From Sulfurimonas sp. (GTDB lineage Bacteria > Campylobacterota > Campylobacteria > Campylobacterales > Sulfurimonadaceae), in contig JAMOQK010000031.1 in assembly GCA_027064045.1 (NCBI GenBank), positions 1 to 48,448 of the forward strand: 48,448 nt of DNA, in the 5' to 3' direction. The notes under the pieces are model-generated. The model saw only the letters and a list, made by a program, of their open reading frames with translations. It searched no databases and was not told the DNA's origin. This document shows, one piece after another, positions 37,275-44,661 of this stretch (positions are counted from its first letter, which is position 1; each line of letters begins with the position of its first letter). The translations under genes were made by a program, and so were the position numbers.

Positions 37275-40175
37275 TTAAATTACCCCTTTGCTTATTACTC
37301 TTCGTTTTCGTTTTAGCCTCGATGTTTGGTTGTAAAATATAGGTTCTTTTAATTTTGATATATTTAGTCCAGTAATCTCTAAAGTTGCTCTTGTATAAAC
37401 CATAAGGTCAAAGGCTTCATTTCGCACAGTTGGCTTTCTTTTTTTCCATCTTCCAGTATTGTCTCTTTTTTCAGATATTAACTGCTCAAAGAAATTATCA
37501 TCAAATTTTTTATTTTTAGGGAAGTGGGTATATGTAGGACCAGGAACTGTAATGCTAAGATTACTCCAAACAACATCTTTTAGTTGATTTACTCCTATCA
37601 TAAAAAAAGTTGTTTTATATTTTGATCTCTTTGCATCTCTTTTTGTAACTGCTGGAGCTTCAACTGGCTTTGCACCTTTTAGTGCATATATCCTCTTACC
37701 ATATCTCGGTTTACAATATTGATATACATATTTAGTTTTACTACCACCACTATCGATACCAGTAGCATATATTTTCATCTTTCCATTGTCATGTTCATAA
37801 GTTTGGTTGAGTAAAAATCTGTCTAAATCTTCCCAAACATCAGGAAGTGCTGGGTCGCCAAATAATATCTCCCTATCTACTACCCAGCTCTCATCATCAA
37901 GCCCAAATCCCTCTACAAGTATCTCTAGTCTGTCCTCTTGTGTATCAACACTCGCTATTAGCACATATACTCCAAATGGCACTTCTATTTCATAATCTTC
38001 TTGCTTCTCTTTTAGAAAATCAATATCAAGTTTTGAGTAATCTTCCTCCCAAACTTCAGCTAAACGAGTATTTTTCCACCTTTTCATTAGCCTTGTATCG
38101 CCAATCTTCATCTTTGATTGTGCTTTTAACCACTCTAAAATAATATCTTTCCAACTTCTCCAACCAAGAGGGCTGTATAAAGATGATAATTTATAGCCAC
38201 GATTTACATGACCTGGATTATTTGGAATCCATTTTGCACCATTATCCCAGTCCATCATCCATGTTTTTTGATATTCCTCTATCTCACCACCACAATGAGG
38301 GCATATCATCACAACTTCATCACTTAGTAGTTTAAAACTCTCTTTGTCATATTCAAATTTAAAGTTTTCAAAATCAAGCTTAACCATATTGTCTATATTT
38401 TGCTTTGATTTGTCTTTTGGAGTGCAATGAGGACAAGGCATAAAATACTCTCGCTGGTCGCTCTCTTCATATTCAGTCTCAATATGTGAATTATTAGCAC
38501 GAGTTGGAGTTGAATTTTCATAAATCTTTCTATTAGCAAAGGCATCAGTTCTATTATCAATAAGCTCAATAGGACTTCCCTCGCCATCAACATCATCTAC
38601 AAATCCGTCAATATCATCTTTTATAGCAAATGAATAACTATCAGACCTAAAGCTAGACCCACTACCACTACCAGCAAGTGATAAACTACCACCAGGGAAT
38701 GCCCACTCTAAAATAGTGGAGCTTTCTTTACTAGCTCCTCCACCTTTTCGCCTCTCGCTAACTCTACTTTTTAAAACTGGTGTCTCTTCCACCATTTTCC
38801 ACAGTTTCTTTTTTGCATGTTTTTCAGCTAAGGCATCAGTTGGCAACCACATACCACCAGCTCGTGGTTCAATATGTATGTAATATCCAATCATATTATT
38901 TCCAACCTCTGTATTATGAGTAGGTATAAAACTTTTACTTGCTAAATATAGATGAGATTTGCTATCTACTTCTATGCATCTCACTGGGATACTTTCTATT
39001 TCCTTAACATCAACAATCCTTCTTCTGAAAGTTTCCGTTGGACGACCTATTTTAATATCTGTCAATCTGTCATATTTTATTTTTGCGATATTGTTTTGTT
39101 TGTATGCTTTGAAAGTTATTTGATAAATTATTTCTGATTGATTTATCTCTCTTTGATTTATTGTATTTTTTGCTTTTTGTTTTTTTGTTCTAATAATTGG
39201 TTTCAACCCAAGTGTTAAGATTAATTCTTTTACATTTTTAGTTAATTTTTCTGAAGCTGAATAATATTCACAATATCCATCTTTAGTAATATGCCCATCA
39301 CCATCTATTAAACCTTGCAATAATTCAAGCCGATATTTTTCACTACTTCTTAATATTTTTTGAGGTATATGTTTACTTTTCCCTATCAATTTGCTAATTT
39401 TTGGATAAATATCATAAAAAATTATCTCAGTAGCATTTCCTTTTGAGTGCTTATCTGTTATTTTTGCTTTTATATTTTTATCTTGTAAAATTTTTAAATA
39501 TTTTTGAGCCACTTTTTTATCTATAGTAATTCTATTGCTGTAACTATTGCCATTTGCTAACCACATTCCAAGCAAATATGGATCTATATCTATATCATTT
39601 GTTTGTATTTTTAAAACTTTTGATACATCTATAGCATATCTATTTCTATTTTTATATTTAAAATCTTTGTTTATAGACTCTGTATTTGTGATTATTTTTT
39701 CAAATCTTTTAAAAGTAGAACCAACATATCTATCAACTGCCCATTTATGCTCTGCATCAGCTATAATTTTACTTCTATCGCTAAATATTATCTCAAAACA
39801 TTTATGATTATAATAAATAGGTGAAACATAGGTAATATTTACGATATTTCCATTTTCATCAAATACTTTATCTCCTACTTTTATCTCTTTCATAGTTGTC
39901 CAACCATCTACTGTTGGTATATCAGTATCTATACTCAAAGCAAAACCAAGCTGAGTTCCCTTGATAACAATAACTTTAGAAGTAGGACTTTGTGGGCTTA
40001 ACTCCTCCATAATCTCTTTTAAATATGGAGTTCTTTTTGTCCTCCAGTTCCCAGGCTCTGCACTTCCTTTTGGTAAAACTCTATATTTATCAGCCCATTG
40101 CCATATATTTACATTTGGAGTTGGCTCAAATCCAGCTAAAAAACCTTTTACAAAAGCACTCATTTGATTACTCAT
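37275..40175 (-). CDS. Terminase large subunit (GpA family) interrupted by an intein
   Basis: Motor and nuclease that cuts and packages phage DNA. 966 residues; removing the intein (residues 79-421) leaves 623, close to lambda gpA. The joined exteins read KGTQLGF-TEVGNN, the variant P-loop of this family (lambda has KSARVGYSK). A zinc-type pair CPHC follows near 583 and 624, then the nuclease domain with ATGIDSGGSKTKYVYQYC (about 808-825). Without splicing the ATP site cannot form, so activity depends on the intein. ATG start overlapping the small subunit gene by eight bases. Confidence 0.93.
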   Translation of the reverse strand: MSNQMSAFVKGFLAGFEPTPNVNIWQWADKYRVLPKGSAEPGNWRTKRTPYLKEIMEELSPQSPTSKVIVIKGTQLGFALSIDTDIPTVDGWTTMKEIKVGDKVFDENGNIVNITYVSPIYYNHKCFEIIFSDRSKIIADAEHKWAVDRYVGSTFKRFEKIITNTESINKDFKYKNRNRYAIDVSKVLKIQTNDIDIDPYLLGMWLANGNSYSNRITIDKKVAQKYLKILQDKNIKAKITDKHSKGNATEIIFYDIYPKISKLIGKSKHIPQKILRSSEKYRLELLQGLIDGDGHITKDGYCEYYSASEKLTKNVKELILTLGLKPIIRTKKQKAKNTINQREINQSEIIYQITFKAYKQNNIAKIKYDRLTDIKIGRPTETFRRRIVDVKEIESIPVRCIEVDSKSHLYLASKSFIPTHNTEVGNNMIGYYIHIEPRAGGMWLPTDALAEKHAKKKLWKMVEETPVLKSRVSERRKGGGASKESSTILEWAFPGGSLSLAGSGSGSSFRSDSYSFAIKDDIDGFVDDVDGEGSPIELIDNRTDAFANRKIYENSTPTRANNSHIETEYEESDQREYFMPCPHCTPKDKSKQNIDNMVKLDFENFKFEYDKESFKLLSDEVVMICPHCGGEIEEYQKTWMMDWDNGAKWIPNNPGHVNRGYKLSSLYSPLGWRSWKDIILEWLKAQSKMKIGDTRLMKRWKNTRLAEVWEEDYSKLDIDFLKEKQEDYEIEVPFGVYVLIASVDTQEDRLEILVEGFGLDDESWVVDREILFGDPALPDVWEDLDRFLLNQTYEHDNGKMKIYATGIDSGGSKTKYVYQYCKPRYGKRIYALKGAKPVEAPAVTKRDAKRSKYKTTFFMIGVNQLKDVVWSNLSITVPGPTYTHFPKNKKFDDNFFEQLISEKRDNTGRWKKRKPTVRNEAFDLMVYTRATLEITGLNISKLKEPIFYNQTSRLKRKRRVISKGVI
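38913..39941 (-). other. Class 3 intein with LAGLIDADG endonuclease in the terminase P-loop
   Basis: 343 residues, from Ala79 to Asn421 of the precursor. It begins with Ala (no Cys/Ser nucleophile) in ALSIDTDIPTVDGW. Block B is ADAEHKWAV with Trp145. Block F is VRCIEVDSKSHLYLA with Cys400. The end is IPTHN followed by Thr422. The Trp, Cys and Thr419 form the WCT triplet of class 3 inteins, in which the block F Cys starts splicing. The central part holds two LAGLIDADG motifs: LLGMWLANG (201-209; catalytic Asp replaced by Asn208) and LLQGLIDGDG (285-294; Asp293 intact). Confidence 0.92.
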
Positions 40176-40716
40176 CTAAAAAGCCTCCATTTTCTATAAA
40201 TTCTAAAATTGCTTCATGTATCTCATCTTTTAAAATTTTTCTAATTTCGTGTTGATCACTTTTAGCTGCTATTATTGGAGCAACCCTATCAGGCATTGAT
40301 AAAAATTTATCCTTTAGTTTCATAGCCAACTCAAACCCTTTTTTTTGCTCATCCTCTTTTGAAACATATTCACCTTTTTGCACCTTGAGTTCAAGTGCTG
40401 CTTTTTGTGCGAGTATATTTTCTTTAAAGGCTCTAGCTTGATAATAACTAGCAGATGAGTTTCCACCACCACTTGGCTTAGAGTTGTTAACTGTGTTAAC
40501 TCCATTGTTAACACTTTGCGAACCCCCACTATTAGAGCCTTTTTCTCTTTTTCCACCCCTTGGGTCATAAGCAATATTTAACAAGTTAACAGTAGCTTCG
40601 TAATCTACTTTATCCCCAACCATTACGACTTTACCTTGTTTTTTCCATCTGCTAATTTGTGGCTTTTTTTTACCAAGTCTGTTAGCAAGTTCTGTCAATG
40701 TGATAAGTTCGCTCAT
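40168..40716 (-). CDS. Terminase small subunit (Nu1-like)
   Basis: 182 residues. N-terminal winged-helix DNA-binding part (LTELANRLGKKKPQISRWKK, about 7-26), a Gly/Ser/Asn-rich linker (about 57-90), then a C-terminal helical part that would bind the large subunit. Recognises the packaging site. Four GTTAAC sites lie inside the gene and a fifth 22 bases upstream. ATG behind GGGGG/GGTAG; overlaps the large subunit gene. Confidence 0.82.
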   Translation of the reverse strand: MSELITLTELANRLGKKKPQISRWKKQGKVVMVGDKVDYEATVNLLNIAYDPRGGKREKGSNSGGSQSVNNGVNTVNNSKPSGGGNSSASYYQARAFKENILAQKAALELKVQKGEYVSKEDEQKKGFELAMKLKDKFLSMPDRVAPIIAAKSDQHEIRKILKDEIHEAILEFIENGGFLDE

Positions 40717-40743
40717 CTGCTACCCCCACCAGCCCAAGTTAAC
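40486..40743. repeat. Cluster of five GTTAAC sites
   Basis: GTTAAC occurs at 40486, 40495, 40507, 40585 and 40738, in the linker-coding part of the small terminase gene and just upstream. I saw no other copy in the prophage by eye. Small terminases often bind sites in or next to their own gene, so this may be the packaging-initiation region. Confidence 0.45.
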
Positions 40744-40780
40744 CAAAAGTAAAATTCCCACAACGAGTGAAAAAACGGGG

Positions 40781-40797
40781 CTCTCGCTACCCCATAT
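40781..40797 (-). terminator. Weak hairpin with T run before the terminase genes
   Basis: On the minus strand GGGG, nine bases, CCCC, then G and six Ts. The stem is only four GC pairs. It lies in the 102-base gap between the gpZ-like gene and the small terminase gene. It may end the upstream transcript, or be part of a cos region. Confidence 0.35.
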
Positions 40798-40818
40798 AGG
40801 CTAAATCCCCCAAAGTAC

Positions 40819-41376
40819 CTATTTAAGTCCAAGATACCACTCCATCTCTCGCTTGAAGTTCTTAGGGAAGTCCTTTATTGCTTGTTGTTCAGCCTTTTTG
40901 TGCATATCCCTTTTAAACATTTGAGGGACTGATAGTGTCTTGAGTGCGACTATCTTTTGCTTCTTGCTATTGGACTTCATGCGAGTCCCTTTTACCCTTT
41001 GAAATACAGTTCCATTATGTATAAAAGCCCCACCACGGTGACTTGTAGCACTTATAGTCTTTCTTCCGCTTTGCTTGTTTATCTTAACACTAACCCCTTT
41101 TTTATTCTGCTTAGCACCAAAGTGGATAATGTTTCTTCTCTTGCCATCCATAGAAGCCACCCAATACAAATCCGACAGCCTCGATGTTCTAGTCCTCATA
41201 TATCTCTTAACATCACCTATTTTTATATTATATTGTTTGTTTATATCTCTTGCTATTTGTGTTTTTAATTTCCTACCAACTGTGTTAAGGCTCGTGTTTA
41301 TCGCCTTTTTAAAGGCTTTTGGTTCAAGTCTTGCCAATGCTTCCTCAAACTCCGTCATATCAACTACTATTTCCAT
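40819..41376 (-). CDS. Minor tail protein Z-like (GPZ family)
   Basis: 185 residues, basic. Pattern KAINTSLNTVGRKLKTQIARDINKQYNI (about 23-50) followed by VSVKINKQSGRKTI and FIHNGTVFQRVKG is that of prophage minor tail protein Z. In lambda, Z sits among the tail genes and helps tail completion. Here it is upstream of terminase, an unusual place. ATG overlaps the end of the endonuclease-like ORF. Confidence 0.75.
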   Translation of the reverse strand: MEIVVDMTEFEEALARLEPKAFKKAINTSLNTVGRKLKTQIARDINKQYNIKIGDVKRYMRTRTSRLSDLYWVASMDGKRRNIIHFGAKQNKKGVSVKINKQSGRKTISATSHRGGAFIHNGTVFQRVKGTRMKSNSKKQKIVALKTLSVPQMFKRDMHKKAEQQAIKDFPKNFKREMEWYLGLK

Positions 41377-41591
41377 ATCACTACCCCTTTTATATATTCC
41401 ATATAGTTACTTTGTAAGCACCAATCATAAAAAGCTTTAAAGTTATCTTTCCACTCATCACATATTTTTATTCCTCTACCACCATAATATTTATATGCTG
41501 TATCTGTTTTTGAATAACATCTTTTTTTAATATTTGCATATCTTGTATGTAATGGGTGTTTTCTTAATCCATGTTTCTGATAGGTTCTCAT
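41367..41591 (-). pseudogene. Truncated AP2/HNH-type homing endonuclease remnant
   Basis: 74 codons. HPLHTRYANIKKRCYSK...YKYYGGRGIKICDEW...FKAFYDWCLQ is the conserved N-terminal part of phage HNH/AP2-type endonucleases. The catalytic His-Asn-His part (normally IDRIDN...Y.P.NCRW) is absent. The frame instead runs into the start of the gpZ-like gene. Probably a decayed mobile endonuclease whose 3' part was lost, though a retained DNA-binding protein is possible. ATG overlaps a stop codon of the small upstream frame. Confidence 0.65.
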
Positions 41592-41683
41592 TTTGCACCC
41601 CCTACATTGATATTTATATTTGTAGTTGATGTGCTATCATCAAAATCCCAATCTTGACTAGTCTCATATAACTTACTTATCAC
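41588..41683 (-). CDS. Possible frameshifted C-terminal tail of the ParB-like protein
   Basis: 31 codons in the -1 frame relative to the ParB-like gene, beginning VISKLYETSQDWDFDD and ending with a TGA that overlaps the next ATG. A -1 slip at TTA-AAA-AGG (just before the ParB stop) would join them as ILKKAGDFDVISKL. It could instead be a small GTG-started gene. The tidy overlap with the next start supports that this frame is or was translated. Confidence 0.35.
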   Translation of the reverse strand: MISKLYETSQDWDFDDSTSTTNININVGGAK

Positions 41684-42267
41684 ATCAAAATCCCCAGCCT
41701 TTTTAATATCTCAGCTTTTATCTTCTCATCATCACTTCCTACTTTTTTATTTATCTTTTCGATCCATTTATTATATTTGCTTTGGCTTATCTCTATTTTG
41801 TGCTTACCTACTACTACCAAAACCCCATCACTACTACTTACTTCTTTTGTCTCCTCTTCTACTGGATCATCTTCTAAAAAATCTAAATCAAATCCCATAA
41901 GTTCAATATCAAAATTAAACTCATCTTGTAGCAGTTCCAACTCTTGCTTTAGCAACTCTTCATCAAACTCACTCAAATCTTGAAGTCTATTATCTGCTAT
42001 CCTATAAGCCTTGATTTGTGCTTGGCTTAGATTTTCAGCTCGTATGCAAGGAACTGACAACATTTTTAAAAGCTTTGCACCCTCTATACGACCATGTCCT
42101 GTAACTACTACATTATTTTCATCAACAATAATAGGATTTAGAAATCCAAACTCTCTTATACTATTTGCTATTTTGCTTATTTGGTCTGTGCTATGTATTC
42201 TTTGGTTTTTTTCATAAGGTATTAACTCATCAACTTCTATATATTCTAACTCTAAATTATTCTCCAT
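41680..42267 (-). CDS. ParB/Spo0J-like nuclease-domain protein
   Basis: 195 residues. N-terminal ParB domain with IHSTDQISKIANSIREFGF (about 24-42) and VVVTGHGRIEGAKLL (about 53-67), the conserved NTP-binding region of the family. An acidic middle and a basic C-terminal part follow. Phage ParB-domain proteins of this size often lie near methyltransferase or terminase genes; their role is not settled. No helix-turn-helix, so a plasmid-style segregation role is unlikely. ATG behind AAGGA. C-terminal frame may be shifted. Confidence 0.78.
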   Translation of the reverse strand: MENNLELEYIEVDELIPYEKNQRIHSTDQISKIANSIREFGFLNPIIVDENNVVVTGHGRIEGAKLLKMLSVPCIRAENLSQAQIKAYRIADNRLQDLSEFDEELLKQELELLQDEFNFDIELMGFDLDFLEDDPVEEETKEVSSSDGVLVVVGKHKIEISQSKYNKWIEKINKKVGSDDEKIKAEILKRLGILM

Positions 42268-42277
42268 TTCTTATCCT

Positions 42278-42400
42278 TTAAAAAAATATCTTGTAAATAA
42301 ACACAATATTTACAACAAATAAAATTCTTATAATCCATATAGCTGTAATATAGTTTGTTTCAAGTCTCTCTCTTGTATATCTACTAACAACTCTTCTCAT
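42278..42400 (-). CDS. Small membrane protein, 40 residues
   Basis: MRRVVSRYTRERLETNYITA then a hydrophobic segment (about 20-40) ending in IYKIFF. ATG at 42400 with GGAGAG at good spacing. The gene ends 10 bases before the ParB-like start. Basic N terminus and single membrane segment, no family recognised. It overlaps the end of the nuclease remnant upstream. Confidence 0.55.
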   Translation of the reverse strand: MRRVVSRYTRERLETNYITAIWIIRILFVVNIVFIYKIFF

Positions 42401-42613
42401 TTTCCACTCTCCTATAATTGATATATTTTAAAATGATATTTTTTGCTTCACTCCAGCTATATGCTACTCCAAACTCATATTTATCACTCAAGGCATCTCT
42501 AAACTTGATTTAATTAGCAGTAAGTTTGTTTTTACCAGCTTTCATCTCTATAAAAAGTCCAGCTTTACCTTGGTTTGGATAAGGTAAAAATATATCCCAT
42601 ACTCCACTAAACT
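42384..42613 (-). pseudogene. VRR-NUC nuclease remnant
   Basis: The frame reads SGVWDIFLPYPNQGKAGLF, IEMKAGKNKLTAN, then a TAA where family members have Gln, then IKFRDALSDKYEFGVAYSW and onward to a TAG at 42384. The pattern GVWDIF...GLFIEMKAGKNKLT is a VRR-NUC (holliday-resolvase-like) nuclease core, whose Asp and Glu-x-Lys catalytic residues are present. The N-terminal half is missing and the stop is internal (CAA to TAA is a single change), so this is a pseudogene. An intact VRR-NUC-type gene lies 0.5 kb upstream. Confidence 0.7.
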
Positions 42614-42835
42614 CTACCCTCGTGTCTCACCCACCCTAAGTTCACTTATCTCTACCTCAAGACTAAAACTATTTGCTAACTCTCTCTTTCTAACATCAAC
42701 AGCAACTAACAGCTCATCTTTTGCCTCTTGTCTTAACCCTACAGAGGAGTGGACTGCTATCGCAAAGTCCTCAAGTGTATTTGTATCCATTAAGGCTATT
42801 TGTTTTTTCTTTGTCTTGATTTGATTTTTATTCAT
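42614..42835 (-). CDS. Small phage protein, function unknown
   Basis: 73 residues, helical, charged, no family recognised (MNKNQIKTKKKQIALMDTNT...). ATG start. A 15-codon ORF, MGYMSREERAIELKG, lies just upstream and could be a leader peptide. The C-terminal end runs into the nuclease remnant, so its last residues may have been altered by the same deletion. Confidence 0.5.
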   Translation of the reverse strand: MNKNQIKTKKKQIALMDTNTLEDFAIAVHSSVGLRQEAKDELLVAVDVRKRELANSFSLEVEISELRVGETRG

Positions 42836-42886
42836 GCTTCTATCCCTTTAACTCAATAGCTCGTTCTTCTCTTGACATATACCCCA

Positions 42887-43153
42887 TTAATTAACTCCTA
42901 TTTTTATTTTATAAGCCTCTGTATTACCAAACATTAAAGCACTTAGCCATCTTTTTTTATTCTCAATCTTTATATTTCCCTCTAACATAGACAACCAATA
43001 GTCAAACAGTTTTTTATTATAATGCTTAGACGCATCTTCCCTGTTCATTCTCTCTTGATGCTCTCTATGTTTTTTTTCAGCTTCAAAGCTATCCTGTTTA
43101 AAAATATCTATTTTTGATTGATACCATGCCTCACCGTATGTTAGTTTATTCAT
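42887..43153 (-). CDS. Small phage protein, function unknown
   Basis: 88 residues, highly charged (EAEKKHREHQERMNREDASK), with helical heptads. No membrane segment and no family recognised. The ATG overlaps the stop of the VRR-NUC-type gene by one base, so they are co-translated. Confidence 0.55.
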   Translation of the reverse strand: MNKLTYGEAWYQSKIDIFKQDSFEAEKKHREHQERMNREDASKHYNKKLFDYWLSMLEGNIKIENKKRWLSALMFGNTEAYKIKIGVN

Positions 43154-43611
43154 TATCTAGCCTCCATGTATTCATCAATAATCTCTTTAACCTCACTAAA
43201 CCCAACTGCAAAAACACAACTAAACCCTGCATCTCTAAGCACTTGGTGGATATTGTTCTGTATCTCTAAATGTTCATCTTTTTTTAACTTCCCATCTTTC
43301 TTAAATGGACTTTTGCCCTCAGCTTTAAGTTCAATATAAAGTCCGTGATAATATTTATTAGGGAAGGCAATAAACAAGTCAGGATAGCCACGACTCCACT
43401 TCCCATGAAGTTTTTTAGCTCGACTTGCTTGAAACATTGTCGTTTTTCTCCCTGCCCCAATATCAAAATGAAAGAGAACAGCGTTATAAGCTCTTTGAAG
43501 ATACTCGGCTACCATTTCCTCTAAAATATCTTCTTCGTGCTTTTTAGGGCTATTTCTGTTAGTTCTATACGGTATTTTTCTACTTTTGTAGTTTCCTAGT
43601 GGGTTATTCAA
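43153..43611 (-). CDS. VRR-NUC-type nuclease
   Basis: 152 residues. The core SRGYPDLFIAFPNKYYHGLYIELKAE (about 74-99) has the Asp and Glu-x-Lys catalytic pattern of the VRR-NUC/Holliday-resolvase-like fold; QNNIHQVLRDAGF and the C-terminal EVKEIIDEYM helix follow. Phage members probably process DNA junctions before packaging. TTG start at 43611 behind AAGGGAG, overlapping the methyltransferase TGA. Confidence 0.78.
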   Translation of the reverse strand: MNNPLGNYKSRKIPYRTNRNSPKKHEEDILEEMVAEYLQRAYNAVLFHFDIGAGRKTTMFQASRAKKLHGKWSRGYPDLFIAFPNKYYHGLYIELKAEGKSPFKKDGKLKKDEHLEIQNNIHQVLRDAGFSCVFAVGFSEVKEIIDEYMEAR

Positions 43612-44279
43612 AACAAACTCCCTTGCACTGCTTCTAAGCGTTTATTAGCTATTTCTACATAATCAGCTTCTAACTCACAACCACACCACTCTAAGCCTAA
43701 TGATTTACACGCTATGGCTGTTGTGCCACTTCCCATAAAAGGGTCGAATACTTTACAATCTGGAATTAATGATTTTTTTAAAAGAAATTCGATTAAATCG
43801 ACTGGCTTTTGTGTAGGGTGCAAATCGTTTTGTGTTCTAGTAGCTTTGATTATATTTGCACTTCTACCGTCATTAAGTTTTGTGCTACCATTGCTACAAA
43901 ATAAAATCATTTCGTATTTAGGAGCATAATCTCCTTCTAAGTCGCCCATTCCTATGTTGTTTTTTTCCCATATTAAAATATTTTTAACCTTTCGATATTT
44001 CTGCAACTCGCTTTTAAACACTTCTACAAGATGATGACTGCAAAACAAATACATATGTGCGTTTTCTTTGGATACCCTATGCAACTCTTTAACAAAGTCA
44101 GGAAGCCAATCTAAATTCTCATCATTTTGTATTTTTTTATGCTTTTTTTCTCTACGCCCACTTTGAAAACTCATACCAAATGGCGAATCGGTCAAAACCA
44201 AATCAAAGTAATCATCAGGTACTTGCTTCATAAACTCTAAACAGTCTATGTTGTGTATTTTGTTCATTTTATTTTTCAT
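43608..44279 (-). CDS. DNA methyltransferase (beta-class)
   Basis: 223 residues. Motif IV is TDSPFGMSFQSG (Asp31-Phe34; the usual form is DPPY) and motif I DPFMGSGTT (179-187) comes after it, the beta-class order. The HPTQKP block at 154-159 is typical. Likely an N6-adenine or N4-cytosine methylase that protects phage DNA from restriction. ATG behind GAGG; overlaps the VRR-NUC-type gene. No partner endonuclease. Confidence 0.88.
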   Translation of the reverse strand: MKNKMNKIHNIDCLEFMKQVPDDYFDLVLTDSPFGMSFQSGRREKKHKKIQNDENLDWLPDFVKELHRVSKENAHMYLFCSHHLVEVFKSELQKYRKVKNILIWEKNNIGMGDLEGDYAPKYEMILFCSNGSTKLNDGRSANIIKATRTQNDLHPTQKPVDLIEFLLKKSLIPDCKVFDPFMGSGTTAIACKSLGLEWCGCELEADYVEIANKRLEAVQGSLF

Positions 44280-44281
44280 CT

Positions 44282-44473
44282 CTAAGCCTCTACCTCGAAA
44301 CCACTAATAAATGGAACTTGTTCTAATTTAGATTGAACCTGTGCTAAATAAGCTAAAAACTTATAAACATCTTTTTTTGTTCCTTTTGCTATGTCTTCGT
44401 TGTTGATTATTTTCTGCAAATCATTTTCACAAACTTTGTAAATTTGTTTAATTTTTTCGTGTGTGTTTATCAT
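44282..44473 (-). CDS. Small phage protein, function unknown
   Basis: 63 residues, helical (HEKIKQIYKVCENDLQKIIN), no family recognised. ATG overlaps the stop of the upstream gene as ATGA-type coupling. Ends two bases before the methyltransferase start. Confidence 0.5.
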   Translation of the reverse strand: MINTHEKIKQIYKVCENDLQKIINNEDIAKGTKKDVYKFLAYLAQVQSKLEQVPFISGFEVEA

Positions 44474-44661
44474 GCCAACTCCTTATAATTCTCATCAGCC
44501 CACTCGATAGCCTTACCTGCATTTCTAAAGTTCTTGTCTGTGTATCTCTCTAAGTTCTTGTCTGCAACTGTAAAGCCCATCAAGATAAAGTTTTCATCTA
44601 CAATACCTGCTATGATGTAGCCCTTGTCTTGATTTTTTGAATATTTGATTAGTTTTAGCAT
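44470..44661 (-). CDS. Small phage protein, function unknown
   Basis: 63 residues, alpha/beta (KLIKYSKNQDKGYIIAGIVDENF...), no family recognised. The ATG directly follows the second methyltransferase stop, and it overlaps the next gene by four bases, so it belongs to the same unit. Confidence 0.5.
   Translation of the reverse strand: MLKLIKYSKNQDKGYIIAGIVDENFILMGFTVADKNLERYTDKNFRNAGKAIEWADENYKELA

Noticed and set aside
37275-40175. Two separate genes flanking a free-standing homing endonuclease
   Set aside because: The reading frame is continuous through the insert and both intein ends have splice-site residues, so a group I intron or separate ORF is not needed.
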